From contig JACVVK020000524.1 of the NCBI GenBank assembly GCA_018292915.2, forward strand, positions 354,158 to 418,157: a stretch of 64,000 bases of DNA. The letters are read 5' to 3'. The notes under the pieces are model-generated. The model saw only the letters and a program-made list of their open reading frames with translations. It ran no database searches and was not told where the DNA came from. The DNA comes from Batillaria attramentaria. Taxonomy: Eukaryota; Mollusca; Gastropoda; Batillariidae. Every line of letters starts with the position of its first letter. Position 1 is the first letter of the stretch. Positions 13,433 through 21,071 of this stretch are shown here, piece after piece. A program made the translations under genes and the position numbers.

Positions 13433-15606
13433 TAGTCCAGTCTTTAAATGGACTCTTATTTTTAATTACGCTATTATTATTATTAATATCATTATTTAGC
13501 CTAATTTATTATTGGAATTATCATAATGTATGTGCTTTTATGTGATATTCATAAACCTAACTTATAGTGTGCAGAGCGGGCACCAAAAGAAAATTTTCTG
13601 GTTTTAAAAGGACTGGACATTAAAGATGATTTGACCTGATTTGATTACTTGCTTGATGAGTCTTCTCTGCACTGGGTGTATGGGTCGACAAGTCGCATCA
13701 AAAACAGACCAAGGTTCTAGCTTACCAAATTTCATAGTGGCAGAAGAGTTTGTTATTCCACTGTAGTAAATGACACAAAATCAGCATTGCTTGTGTGTCA
13801 TGAATGTGGATGTAAGGTGGATAACAGTTGTTAAGGAGTCGTATGAAGTATTTTTCTTTTGTTTTTTGATTGAGCAGTCGTGAAAGCTTTGACAGTCACG
13901 ATATCCTGCTTTCAGTTTCATCGTGTGCGAAATAGAGAGAATTTAGAGATTAAAAAAACAAACAAAACAAAACAAACAAACACATAAAGCGGCCAATGTC
14001 TGTAATTGTCACTTTTCTGGCTTCTTGAGATAAGTTTATAAATAAATTAAATTATTCTACTGTATTATCCGATCAAACATGCAGCGGACTTTGGATTGGC
14101 ACATTCAGGTGAATATTGCAACGTTCTTCACTTTTTCTCTCCCCAGATTTTGGAGAGGGAGACATGAACTCTCCCATGACACCCAAAACTCCGTGCTCCC
14201 CAGGAACTCCGTTCTCCACGCGGAGAATCCTTGATCAGCGACGACAGCTCGTCATGCAGCTGTTTGACGAACAGGGGCTCTACCCTTCCAGTAAGTGTTT
14301 TAACAGGGGCTCTACCCTTCCAGTAAGTGTTTTAACAGGGGCTCTACCCTTCCAGTAAGTGTTTTAACAGGGGCTCTACCCTTCCAGTAAGTGTTTTAAC
14401 AGGGGCTCTACCCTTCCAGTAAGTGTTTTAACAGGGGCTCTACCCTTCCAGTAAGTGTTTTAACAGGGGCTCTACCCTTCCAGTAAGTGTCTTCTTTGTC
14501 ACAGTCCTCATAGATTTTGCGGCAGCTTCTGCTCCCCACCCACCCCCCCCACCCCCCTTACATTGGCAGGGGATAGGTTTCTGCTTATCTTCTTTCCTTT
14601 TTTTTGTTCTCTTCTCTACTCTCTTCACTCTTCTTTTCTCTCTTCTCTCATTCTCTCTCTCCTTTTTTTTTTCTTTTTTTTTTTTTTTGAACCTCAGTTG
14701 CATGCCAAAAAAAAAAACCCAAAAAAACCCCCCCTACTTGAACTTCTTTTTTTTTCTCTCTTTTTTTTGCTATGGCTGAGCGCTCCTCTTCATTGGTTCC
14801 TTTTGTTTTCACACACATTACTTATTCTACGTACTATATCGGCATACAAAACCCCCTCCACAACAACAACAAAAGGAAACACAACCAACATAATAACATA
14901 ACAAGAGAGAAAGGTCATATCTTTGTTTAGCAGTGCGTGCGTGCGTGCGTGTGTGTGTGTGTGTGTGTGGAAGTGGAAGAGTGTGTGGGAGTGGCAGATA
15001 ATTTTTCATCATATCACATCACCAAATCTTATGTATTTTTCAAAATCATACAGGTGTCTAATCGGTGTTCTAGATTCAGTTTTCTTCCATATGCTTATAC
15101 ACATTTTCCCAATCAGTATTAAATGATTCAGTATTTTGATATGCTCTTAGGTTTCTGCTTCTCTTACTTGGCAGGAATAGTGTTAATCCAATGGATTGCG
15201 TGTGTGTGTGTGTGTGTGTGCAGCACAAGCAACGTTGGCGTTTCAAGCCAAGCACAGCGACATCTTCCCCAACAAGATGTGTCTGCAGCTAAAGATCCGC
15301 GAGGTGCGGCAGAAGATGATGGCGCAGTCGCTGCAGACCGTGCGAGAGATCTCGGACCCTCCACTGACCCCCTCCTCCTCAACCAGTGGTAGCACGCCTC
15401 CCACCGTTACCGTGGCATCGACCTGCGCTACCATGGATACGTCCAGATATTCACCCTTGATATCGGCTGGCAACAAGATGTACACTTCTCCACCCTCTGC
15501 GGGTCAGATGGGTGGGAAGATGTCAGGACAAGAGGGACAACCCTTGCAAACAAGCTCTGCTCGTGGAGAGTTGCTTCCCTCGGTGTCCGTTCATCAGAGT
15601 TTATAG
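99..15606 (+). CDS. cic: capicua (CIC) HMG-box transcriptional repressor, 3' part of gene, 16 exons
   Basis: Capicua is a nuclear DNA-binding repressor that silences target genes until ERK signalling relieves it; in the family an N-terminal HMG box and a C-terminal C1 motif together contact DNA. Here 16 exons with GT-AG borders join in phase: total 4,481 nt, which is 2 nt finishing a codon plus 1,492 codons and a TAG stop. Family landmarks in order are the acidic '[16 protein letters not shown]', then '[18 protein letters not shown]', '[16 protein letters not shown]', a Gln-rich centre, '[17 protein letters not shown]', and the C1 motif '[18 protein letters not shown]' continued by '[16 protein letters not shown]'. 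No HMG box is visible, so at least the N-terminal exons lie to the left. Identification rests on recalled similarity to vertebrate CIC, not a search. Many SP/TP sites fit a MAPK-regulated protein (inference). Confidence 0.9.
281..1252 (+). other. cic: cic intron with one SINE
   Basis: GT-AG intron. It holds the tRNA-Arg-type SINE at 597-770 and a short (CCCT)n tract near 490-512. The rest is AT-rich with no exon-like signal seen. Confidence 0.8.
583..784 (+). mobile_element. tRNA-Arg-type SINE (family A), copy 1 with target-site duplication
   Basis: The body, 597-770, starts GGGGAGCCGGGGTGGTCG with an A-box-like tRNA head. The anticodon-loop equivalent is CTTCTAA (TCT, Arg), and a B-box-like 'GTGAGTTCGATCCC' follows. 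After the head comes a family-specific segment ending GACGTTAAACCCCCAAACAC. Flanks 583-596 and 771-784 match at 13 of 14 bases, so this is a retroposed copy. There is no poly(A) tail. Confidence 0.85.
1253..1487 (+). CDS. cic: cic window exon 2 (acidic MVICEED segment)
   Basis: The acceptor 'tgatttgttcag' precedes 1253 and the donor ATG|gtgaga follows 1487. The exon is phase 0 in and phase 1 out. The product is Ser/Pro-rich and ends with '[16 protein letters not shown]', an acidic block that vertebrate CIC also carries. Other AGs downstream, such as 1281-1282, are less likely because 1253 is the first strong acceptor in the right phase. Confidence 0.85.
3592..3777 (+). CDS. exon-like terminal coding segment inside the intronic element
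   Basis: After the acceptor 'tgtgtgttgtag' a frame of 61 codons with no ATG runs to TAG at 3775-3777. It includes '[18 protein letters not shown]' and '[19 protein letters not shown]', a composition typical of real protein. A matching donor (CAAG|gtaaga) lies at 2828. Spliced to it, this frame stays open back to about 2730 but lacks an ATG there. The ATG at 2760 would instead read the neighbouring frame, giving about 82 codons ending at 3772. I do not recognise either product. Confidence 0.35.
   Translation, partial: VLEVVDAEGESECLHYLKEKDGVYIWADQAWHPSSNLHDPDNSGTTIADTWQKTRVYLQLV
4129..4134 (+). terminator. AATAAA poly(A) signal candidate of the intronic element
   Basis: AATAAA lies 352 bases after the TAG at 3777, with a second AATAAA at 4278-4283. 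The first falls inside the inverted-repeat element and could end its transcript. Hexamers are common by chance in AT-rich sequence. Confidence 0.3.
4498..4665. mobile_element. Tc1/mariner-type MITE with TA duplication
   Basis: TA at 4498-4499 and 4664-4665 flank a 164-bp element. Its ends, CAGTACAACTTCTTTTGGGC and the complement of AGAGGTTCTACTG, form an imperfect terminal inverted repeat of about 24 bp. CAGTA-type ends with TA target sites fit the Tc1/mariner (pogo/Tigger) group. It is non-coding and inside a cic intron. Confidence 0.65.
4786..4928 (+). CDS. cic: cic window exon 3 (DLNCKERV segment)
   Basis: The acceptor 'cattttctttcag' ends at 4785 and the donor CAG|gtgcag follows 4928. 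The exon is phase 1 in and phase 0 out. It encodes '[18 protein letters not shown]' and then '[12 protein letters not shown]'. Vertebrate CIC has the closely similar DLKCKERVTDSESGD and a following FSPV motif. This is one of the strongest pieces of evidence for the gene's identity. Confidence 0.9.
4929..5556 (+). other. cic: cic intron with 27-bp minisatellite
   Basis: The intron is dominated by the 270-bp array at 5081-5350. The rest is short, AT-rich and unremarkable. Confidence 0.8.
5081..5350. repeat. 27-bp tandem repeat, 10 identical copies
   Basis: The unit TGTAAGATATGTTCATCTTT plus GTCTCAC occurs exactly ten times with no visible mismatch. The array is open on both strands because 27 is a multiple of three and the unit has stop-free frames. 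It lies within a spliced intron, so it is not judged coding. Confidence 0.95.
5557..6672 (+). CDS. cic: cic window exon 4 (large exon with polyglutamine)
   Basis: The acceptor 'ctgtctgtttctag' ends at 5556 and the donor AAA|gtgagt follows 6672. The exon is 1,116 bp, phase 0 in and out, 372 codons. It contains the conserved '[16 protein letters not shown]' and a Gln-rich tract of mixed CAA/CAG codons at about 6098-6195, followed by a Val/Ala/Thr/Ser-rich low-complexity region. The CAA interruptions would be expected to stabilise the tract against expansion. The opposite strand is also open over much of this exon, which is a by-product of composition. Confidence 0.92.
6755..7190 (+). repeat. 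dispersed repeat (family D) copy 1 in cic intron
   Basis: The segment shares the order 'CTCTGAAGCACTTAAAATGA', 'CCAAAATG', 'AAATTGCACAGA', then an A-run and a 'GCACGCCCCTGGA' end with copies at 9440-9665, 55930-56095 and (inverted) 50440-50600. Within it an about 60-bp piece ('CCTCCAAACAAA.ATGTTTCG') is duplicated at 6989 and 7042. It is the main content of the intron 6673-7314. Confidence 0.55.
7315..7479 (+). CDS. cic: cic window exon 5
   Basis: The acceptor 'acttgatgtcacag' ends at 7314 and the donor CAG|gtgtgt follows 7479. It is 165 bp, phase 0 on both sides, so skipping it would keep the frame. It encodes '[10 protein letters not shown]', a short Gln run and '[10 protein letters not shown]'. 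A second in-frame acceptor six bases on (GTGCAG, 7315-7320) could remove two codons. The (GT)n at 7514-7560 lies just after the donor. Confidence 0.85.
7480..7861 (+). other. cic: cic intron with (GT)n
   Basis: The intron begins with a (GA)/(GT)n microsatellite, (GT) at about 7514-7560. No other feature was seen. Confidence 0.8.
7862..8026 (+). CDS. cic: cic window exon 6
   Basis: The acceptor 'cttcttgctacag' ends at 7861 and the donor AAG|gtaaat follows 8026. It is 165 bp, the same length as the preceding exon, and phase 0 on both sides. It encodes '[14 protein letters not shown]' and ends '[12 protein letters not shown]'. Its start, GTCCAG, again offers a second in-frame AG six bases downstream. 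Confidence 0.85.
8228..8380 (+). CDS. cic: cic window exon 7 (Gln-rich)
   Basis: The acceptor 'gttgtctggtgtag' ends at 8227 and the donor CAG|gtttgt follows 8380. It is 153 bp, phase 0 on both sides. It encodes a Gln/Val/Ala-rich segment with '[18 protein letters not shown]'. The composition matches the flanking exons. Confidence 0.85.
8381..8845 (+). other. cic: cic intron with (TA)n
   Basis: Contains (TA)n at about 8778-8799 and an AT-rich remainder. Nothing else was recognised. The shorter intron at 8027-8227 is also plain. Confidence 0.75.
8846..9078 (+). CDS. cic: cic window exon 8 (Gln-rich)
   Basis: The acceptor 'ccctgtgtctaccag' ends at 8845 and the donor GAG|gtaaaa follows 9078. 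It is phase 0 in and phase 2 out. It contains a short internal repeat, '[17 protein letters not shown]' and variants, and ends 'QRVILPSPR' across the splice. This matches the QRVVLPS-type stretch in vertebrate CIC (from memory). Confidence 0.85.
9440..9665 (+). repeat. dispersed repeat (family D) copy 2
   Basis: It shares 'CCTCTGATGCACTTCAAAT', 'CCAAAATGCACAAAATTGCA', an A-run and 'GGAGCATGCCCGCGGACGCC' with the other family D copies. Confidence 0.55.
9798..9909. repeat. 56-bp tandem duplication with internal hairpin
   Basis: Two copies, 9798-9853 and 9854-9909, are identical by eye. Each contains GGTCACTGGG and CCCAGTCACC, able to pair with one mismatch around a loop of about 17 bases. Confidence 0.85.
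10051..10166 (+). CDS. cic: cic window exon 9
   Basis: The acceptor 'tttcctgttttgcgcag' ends at 10050 and the donor AAG|gtgtgc follows 10166. It is phase 2 in and phase 1 out. It encodes '[20 protein letters not shown]' and then 'VTHYVPLVQ'. Short serine/threonine-rich linker with no domain recognised. Confidence 0.8.
10292..10516 (+). CDS. cic: cic window exon 10
   Basis: The acceptor 'tttctaattttccag' ends at 10291 and the donor AAG|gtagga follows 10516. It is 225 bp, phase 1 on both sides, hence frame-neutral if skipped. It encodes a Gln/Pro-rich stretch with several SP dipeptides, for example '[15 protein letters not shown]', plausible proline-directed kinase sites. Confidence 0.82.
10517..11222 (+). 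other. cic: cic intron, mostly unique
   Basis: Contains a 'CAAATTCAAATTGCAATTC' AT-rich stretch near 10630 that may be a repeat remnant, and a (CT)n at 10860-10878. No exon signal was seen. Confidence 0.65.
11223..11390 (+). CDS. cic: cic window exon 11
   Basis: The acceptor 'tctgtgctgtttcag' ends at 11222 and the donor CAG|gtaaat follows 11390. It is 168 bp, phase 1 on both sides. It encodes '[19 protein letters not shown]' and '[14 protein letters not shown]'. It is less biased in composition than the neighbouring exons. Confidence 0.85.
11540..12275 (+). CDS. cic: cic window exon 12 (SP-rich, Glu/Ala tract)
   Basis: The acceptor 'gctctgtgttacag' ends at 11539 and the donor CAG|gtatgc follows 12275. 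It is 736 bp, phase 1 in and phase 2 out. The first half is Ser/Pro-rich with many SP sites. The middle has a Glu-rich helix-like stretch running into an alanine run ('[18 protein letters not shown]'). The end has the basic '[16 protein letters not shown]', a possible nuclear-localisation patch (inference). Confidence 0.9.
12276..12738 (+). other. cic: cic intron, nothing notable
   Basis: AT-rich intron with a repeated 'GTTGTCATGGAGAT/GTTGCCATGGAGAT' pair near 12625-12660. No repeat family was recognised. The shorter introns at 10167-10291, 11391-11539 and 12888-13057 are likewise plain. Confidence 0.7.
12739..12887 (+). CDS. cic: cic window exon 13 ([11 protein letters not shown] conserved block)
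   Basis: The acceptor 'atatgcgtccgtag' ends at 12738 and the donor TTG|gtaagg follows 12887. It is phase 2 in and phase 1 out. It encodes '[17 protein letters not shown]', then '[15 protein letters not shown]'. Vertebrate CIC has RVLEEVNFEERFAELPEF followed by SPRAILGSYRKKRK in the same order, so this exon is diagnostic. Confidence 0.93.
13058..13225 (+). CDS. cic: cic window exon 14
   Basis: The acceptor 'ctggtcatttacag' ends at 13057 and the donor AAAG|gttcgc follows 13225. It is phase 1 on both sides, 168 bp. It encodes '[20 protein letters not shown]' and '[14 protein letters not shown]'. The donor is weaker than the others (gttcgc), so occasional read-through or skipping is possible. 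Skipping keeps the frame. Confidence 0.85.
13226..14146 (+). other. cic: cic intron with long (GT)n
   Basis: A (GT)n of about 66 bases at 13366-13431 is the main feature. The rest is AT-rich with an (AAAC)n-like patch near 13955-13982. Confidence 0.8.
14147..14290 (+). CDS. cic: cic window exon 15 (first half of C1 motif)
   Basis: The acceptor 'tttttctctccccag' ends at 14146 and the donor CCA|gtaagt follows 14290. It is phase 1 on both sides. It encodes '[19 protein letters not shown]' and then '[18 protein letters not shown]', the start of the C1 motif that cooperates with the HMG box in DNA binding. The last 16 bases of the exon and its donor are repeated six more times downstream. Only the first donor keeps the C1 motif in frame with the final exon. 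Confidence 0.93.
14275..14490 (+). repeat. cic: 32-bp tandem repeat duplicating the cic exon-15 end and its splice donor
   Basis: The unit GGGGCTCTACCCTTCCAGTA plus AGTGTTTTAACA spans the last 16 exon bases and the first 12-16 intron bases. Seven consensus donors CCA|GTAAGTG lie exactly 32 bp apart, with GT at 14291, 14323, 14355, 14387, 14419, 14451 and 14483. Each copy also carries TTTTAACAG, a weak acceptor-like word. The units look identical until the last one ends in GTAAGTGTCTTC. Confidence 0.97.
14490..15196 (+). other. cic: remainder of last cic intron: pyrimidine-rich and A-rich tracts
   Basis: 14575-14690 is almost pure pyrimidine on the plus strand. It is followed by A- and T-runs and a (TG)n at about 14948-14969. 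No gene signal was seen. Confidence 0.75.
15197..15223 (+). promoter_or_regulatory. cic: (TG)n 3' splice site of the last cic exon
   Basis: The 3' splice site is GCG(TG)n followed by CAG, with purine/pyrimidine alternation where a pyrimidine tract is usual. UG repeats beside acceptors are known binding sites for TDP-43 and CELF proteins in vertebrates. A role here is inference. Confidence 0.6.
15224..15606 (+). CDS. cic: cic window exon 16 (second half of C1 motif, C-terminus, stop)
   Basis: The acceptor is (TG)n followed by cag, ending at 15223. The exon completes a split codon and runs to TAG at 15604-15606. It encodes '[17 protein letters not shown]', then '[18 protein letters not shown]', the conserved end of the C1 motif. 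A Ser/Thr/Pro-rich tail follows, ending 'VSVHQSL'. The codon split over the intron gives Thr where vertebrate CIC has Ala in SAQAT, a mild substitution. The short tail resembles the disordered end of other CIC proteins. Confidence 0.93.
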
Positions 15607-18600
15607 TGACTTCGCTACCCAATTTTTTTTCTTCCTTCACAAACTATTGATGGTTCGGTTAAAATTGACTATTTTTTCTCCGTATGTAATGCCAATAGAC
15701 GTATATTTTTGTTGTTCACACTGATATTTTGTTGTTATCAATTGTATATCGTCAGTGATGTGTTTACAGTTTTATTGCCCATGAACTCCGGCGAACGGAC
15801 ATTTGCATGAGACGATAATTTCTGTTTTGCTTAGGTGCTTCGGCTTCAATTAGAAGCTTACGTTTTCCCCTCTTGTCCTGCGAGTGAGTTACGCTTGAAG
15901 CTTCCTGCTATTTCTCTGTTTGCGTCTTGGGAAGCGGGATTGAACGGTGTCTGGTGTAGCACTTTCGCACTTTCGCATTCGTTGCTTTGTTGTTGAGAAA
16001 TTGCGCAAAAGTTTTCGCACCTGGCATAAGTCGCCATCAAGTTCAGTGTCTTGTTTGATTGGTTTTCGTCAGTGCTTTGTTCCTGAAACTGAACTGCATG
16101 GGCCGTATGTTAGCTATCAGTCATTGACTGTCATTTTATTGACTAAAACAGAGGTGTTGTTTTGTGATAGGGTTAACTCGGCGTGTTGAATTCATCATCA
16201 TATTTAGCTGTTTCTTGTTTGTGGCTGTTTCACTGCGCACTGTAATCTGCTGTTTTGTTGTGCTGTACTTATTCCCCCCCCCACCCCCTCTTTTTACCAG
16301 TACGGGATTGTCTCCCGCGGTTTGTTATTGAGGGTGTTGTCGTTGCATGAACAATGATCGTTGTTGTCATCTTCAAGCTGGTTATTGTCCTCGTGGAGGT
16401 GCTCTGCTTCCTGCACTGTGGAAAGAGGCAGTTACGTTTTGTGCTTGTTAAGCGTAGACACGGTTCACATTTTATTTTGTTTGTGTTTGTGCGTGTGTGT
16501 AGTTGCGAATTGAGTCTTTGGCACATGCTAGTTGATACCCTATGTACACACAAGAAGGATTTTTAGTAAATATCTTTAATTTGCTTTTTATTCCTGTTGA
16601 GGGTGATCTCTCAATTACCGGGGACAGTGAGATGTGTTTCGCATGCTTTCTGACGCTCGTGCAGACATTCGTAAGAAATACATGAGTACGTGTAATATCA
16701 GCGTTTTAAATGACGTACACAGTATAAATATCCAAAACAGTGACGTTTCAAACTCCTGTGTGTTCATATGAGAGAGAGCAGAATAATAACCTTGTGTGTA
16801 TATATTGTGATGCCGAAAGGAGTTTGATGTGGTTTTTTTGCCAACATGGAAAGTTGGTTTGAACGTGAAAGTTTAACATTGATGTTGAAGGTTCTCTTCT
16901 GTGTAGTCGAATGCCATACTTGTGATCAAACCTGCAAAATTCAACATGCGCTGTACATTAAACCACTTCGAGAGAAGGAGTGTGTGTGCGTGTGTGTGTG
17001 TGCTTGCGTGTATGTTTTAGTGCCTGAGTGCAAGCTGATATGAAGTCGGTAAGACAATTAAATACTTGAAAACTCGCCATTCGAGGAAGCAGTTTTTGTC
17101 ATTATTGTGTACAAATTTGTACAGATGCTGGTGACTGATTTAAATCATTTTTTTTTCCCCACACAAATATCAAAAGATTGGGTGTTCAGTTGCAAAAACC
17201 ATCTCCAAACCAGCAATTCACGTTTGTGTGTAATGGACTTTTTTTTAAAAATTGTTTGGGTGCATACTGTACAGTACTGCACAACTTTTTAAGAATTTTC
17301 TTGTTGTTTTCTGCGAAGAAAGGGCCACTTCACCTGTGTTTTGTGGCATGCGCCTGTTATGCGCCAGTTTTCTTCAAGAAAGATGTTTGCTATTGTCATC
17401 ATTGCTTTTGGTTGTTGTTGTTTTTTTCTTCTTCTTTCGCATACTGAAGTCTTGTCAAATGTACATACAAACCACATTTCATTTTATTCAATGGTTTTCA
17501 TGAGAGTGTAAATATTTCATCGTCACTGAGGAAGTCATGCAATTGTAATGAACGGACTGGTTAGAGATGTCTACACACACACACGCTCCCTTTATCTGTT
17601 GTATGCGATCTTGGATAAGGCCTGTACATACCCACAGTCGTGCTTAATGATGAACATTTTCAAGAGAGACATGTCCCTGGTTGAAGATGTACAACTTGCT
17701 GAAAACTTCCAGCAAAAGAGATACCTGGGAGAAAGAGAGACGGAAAGAGAAAGAAACATTCCACTTGACTTTAGCACAATTTAACGTCAACGATAACAGA
17801 ATGCTGTTCCATGCAAGGTTTGGATGGGACCCTGCATTCCCCCCCACCCCAAGCCCCCCACTCCACCCTCCTCCCCCACCCACACCAACAGGGGACCTGC
17901 ACTTTTCATTCCCCCCACCACCTTTCATCCACGCTCCCTTACTTCTCCCAGTTGAGTTCAGAAAAGGATTGCGCTGGATAATTTTTTTCTTGAACATACC
18001 CCGTCCAAGATTCCTAAGCTTCGCAAATGAATTTTCTTTTGTTTTGTTTCTGTTTTTGTTTTTTGCAACAGTTATAATTGTGGGTGTGCCTGTGCACTGA
18101 ACACAGTCCGTCTGTTGGCCACAATGGCTCCACTGGTATATACACTGACGTTAACTGTCAACCGACATCATCACCCCTCCCATCCTCCCCCCTTTACAAA
18201 TTAAGCCCCGGATCCCCTCCCCCCCCCCCCCCCCCCATTTCCCCATTTAGCACTAACAAAAATATACACGGATGTTTGCTGACTGCCAACTGACGACAAC
18301 CCCTCCCCCCAAAGAAAACCCCCTACTTTCCCCCATGCCCCAATTTTGTACCTCTCCCATTGGAAAACTAAAAGCAGCATACACGTCTGAGATATTGATA
18401 GTTTGGTAGTGCATGACATGTTTTTTTGTTTGTTTTTTTTGTTTTTTTTTGTCACAAATTTAATTTCTGAGAAATCTACACACTATTTTACTGGCAGCTA
18501 CAATGACACTACCAGTGAAGCAATTTTGGGATGAAGTGAACACAATTCTAGCTGCACTTAATTCTATCAGGAGCGATGATTGTATTGAGAAAGCTTCGGC

Positions 18601-20196
18601 AACTGAAGCTGAGCTGCATTGTACAATACTGTAAATATGTTGCATGTCTGTATATAATGAACTTAAAAAAAAGAAGAAGAAGAAGAAATAAGCAAGCTAT
18701 GATTGTGATATTTTTGGTGCATTTTGTGAGGGGCAGTCAAAGGGTTGAAGTCCGATGTACGGACGTTTGGTCTACAACAGGCAACGGCACAGTGCAGTCT
18801 TTCTAAGTCCAGTGCGTGCGACTTGTCTGATATAGTACCACGAACAAGAACAGGAGTGAGGTTATCATTTTTTAAATCACAAAAACGTCTCTTGAAGTAT
18901 ATATGTAATACAGTTTTTGAAAGAAATGTAAATAGAGATATTTTATCAGTGTGTCCCCCCCCCCCCCACCCCCGCCCGCTGCTAATATACTCCCCGCCTG
19001 TTATTTTCTTTTTTAAATGCCGACTGGTACGAAGACTTTTTGTCCAGATTTGATTTTTCTAAGCTGCATATCATCAACTGAATGATTTGCAGGATGGTTT
19101 TGTTTTGTTCTTGAGATGTCTGGCAGTGTTTTCGGAGTGCGAGCAGAAGTGTCTGCTGCAGTGCTGTTGGGGTTTTGGTTTGTTTGAGGAATTTAAACCG
19201 TGTTTGTCACATGGTTGGAAGGATCAGTGCCATTTTCGTTCACCGGTAACCCTGATTTTAATCACAGCTCAGACCTTGAGGAGTTATTTTCAATATAGAG
19301 CTCCATTTTTCGGGGCCTGAATACCATTTCATGAGCTGTTTTTTTTGGGGTTTTTTTTCTGAACGTCACTCACAGTCGAGCGCTTGTGCTCCTTTTGCGT
19401 ATTGTCTTATTTGTTTTGTACGTGGAATGCATACATCTCTGATGTCCTAAAGTACAGTACCTCAGTGTTGTTTTAAGAGATACGTCCTCATGAACTTTAT
19501 TTTCAAATTGTTTTTCGCTGATACATGTACATGCATGGGCTGTAAAACCAGCTGTCTCCACTTCGCTAGAGTTTGAAATGGAAGCATGGCGTTAGTTTAA
19601 GTTCTTTTGGAAGGCACGCAGAAAAAGTAAACAAACTACTTTCAGAGGATTTTGTGTAAACAGAATGTTCTGCATTGAAAGGAAAAAAGTTTGACACTTC
19701 TTAAATTACCAGGTCTTCCTCGGTGGAAGCCAGATGTTGGTTAATACCAGAAATTGGCACAAAGCAAAATAGCGCACATAAAATTATGCTTTTGCTACGA
19801 GTCACTGGTCAGTACACAGTCGCTCCATTGAAAGCTTATGCTGAGAAGAGCATTTTTCTGCCCAGTAGAAGGCAGTAAAACCTTCTTTGTGGACCCCTCC
19901 CCCTCCCCCTCCCCCCCATCCCCTCCCTCCTTGGCCTAATACAGAGTTGTGGGGTTTTTGTTTGTTTCTTGGTTGGTTTGTTAGCTTTTTGTAAGCTGCT
20001 GTGATTAGATGAATTGGCAGTTTTAGTGTTTGTTTCAGTTTGAAAACAAGATTTGTTTGTAACAAGAGAATTTGGAGAGAAACAGTGCACTGCTAAGAAA
20101 TCATTGCAGATCTCACCACCCTCTCCATAAAGCTCGGACAGTGTTGCTCGTGCCCTGCTATTTCCCTTTTATTTGATTCTTTCAAAAGATTTTGTT

Positions 20197-20200
20197 GATT

Positions 20201-20231
<31 letters not shown>

Positions 20232-20234
20232 TTT
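20197..20234 (+). promoter_or_regulatory. (ATTT)n array, AU-rich-element-like
   Basis: About nine overlapping ATTTA words in tandem. If transcribed in the sense of cic this would be an AU-rich element of the mRNA-destabilising type. It may equally be a plain microsatellite. Confidence 0.35.
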
Positions 20235-21005
20235 TCTTAAAATTTTATGGCTTAACACGCCCACATCCAAACTTATGCTGGTGAAACAGCAAGCCAAGCC
20301 GCAGATACCAATTCATATTTTACCAAAATTCCCCGTAGACCAGTTTGCATCCTTAGTCCAAGGTTACATTTTTGTGGTTTTTTTTTTCATGTAGTGCAGG
20401 TACACTCAGCCGCGAATTAGTCTTTATGGCTTGCGCGGCTTTAAGTCTTCAAAACTCACTCACTCACTCAAATTCAGGTTGTTAAATTCAGGAGAGTTCC
20501 TTTAAAATGCAGGAAAACGGTTTTGCAAATTTCAGCTTCAGCCTTCTCTAAGTGTGTTTGTCACAGTGAGGTACATGTACAGTGTTTGTATTGCCAGAGA
20601 ATTTATCTCTGTGTTAAGTTGATGGTTGTTTCAGTCGTACTGCACAAAGTAAGGGGGGAGGGGTGGGGGGTTGTATGGACAGTTTTTGTCGGCCCATACA
20701 GTTCTCTTTACTCCTTCCCTCCCCAGCACTCTTCCCAGCTCATCCCCCCCCCCCCCTCTCTCTCTACGGAGACAAAAGGCTCCTTATTGCCATATGAAAG
20801 AAGCCAAGAATATAAACATATATGTATATCTTGTGAAGTTTTCTTGTCACCACAGATACTGTACATAACAATAAGATTTTGTACATAGATAATGTTGGTA
20901 GCTGTTCGCTTGCAAATGGCACACCGTGATGGTTTTGTATGACAAAGTAAACAACAAAGAACCTGTACTTGCGTATGTACAGTATGTATGTAAATATTTG
21001 TTTCT

Positions 21006-21058
21006 GACTCACGCGTGTGTAACGGCGCGAGTCTGTGTAATAAACCTCCGTTTGTCCT
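21006..21058 (+). mobile_element. terminal fragment of the half-site element (family E)
   Basis: TGACTCACGCGTGTGTAACG, then a GAGTCTGTGTAATAA word and CCTCCGT, parallel the first 50 bases of the elements at 42281 and 61929. Several substitutions separate them. It contains an AATAAA at 21039-21044. Confidence 0.5.
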
Positions 21059-21071
21059 ATTTTTAAATAAA
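21039..21071 (+). terminator. cic: candidate poly(A) signals for cic
   Basis: AATAAA occurs at 21039-21044 and 21066-21071, followed by GT/T-rich sequence ('GTGCTTTGTTGATCG') after 21095. This is the best-looking cleavage context downstream of the stop, but it is 5.4 kb away. Confidence 0.35.

Larger units (their letters stand above)
15607..21071 (+). other. cic: putative long 3' UTR of cic
   Basis: About 5.4 kb after the cic stop has no convincing exon, no complete SINE or MITE and few strong repeats, unlike the flanks, so it may be transcribed UTR. It contains C-rich tracts near 17840, 18220, 18955 and 19900, an (ATTT)n array at 20197-20234, and poly(A) hexamers at its right end. Earlier cleavage is possible, and the true 3' end needs RNA data. 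Confidence 0.4.

Noticed and set aside
14116..14358. Alternative cic C-terminus by reading through the first donor to TAA at 14356
   Set aside because: Possible only if the intron is retained. The conserved C1 motif continues in phase at 15224, so the spliced form is taken as the main product.
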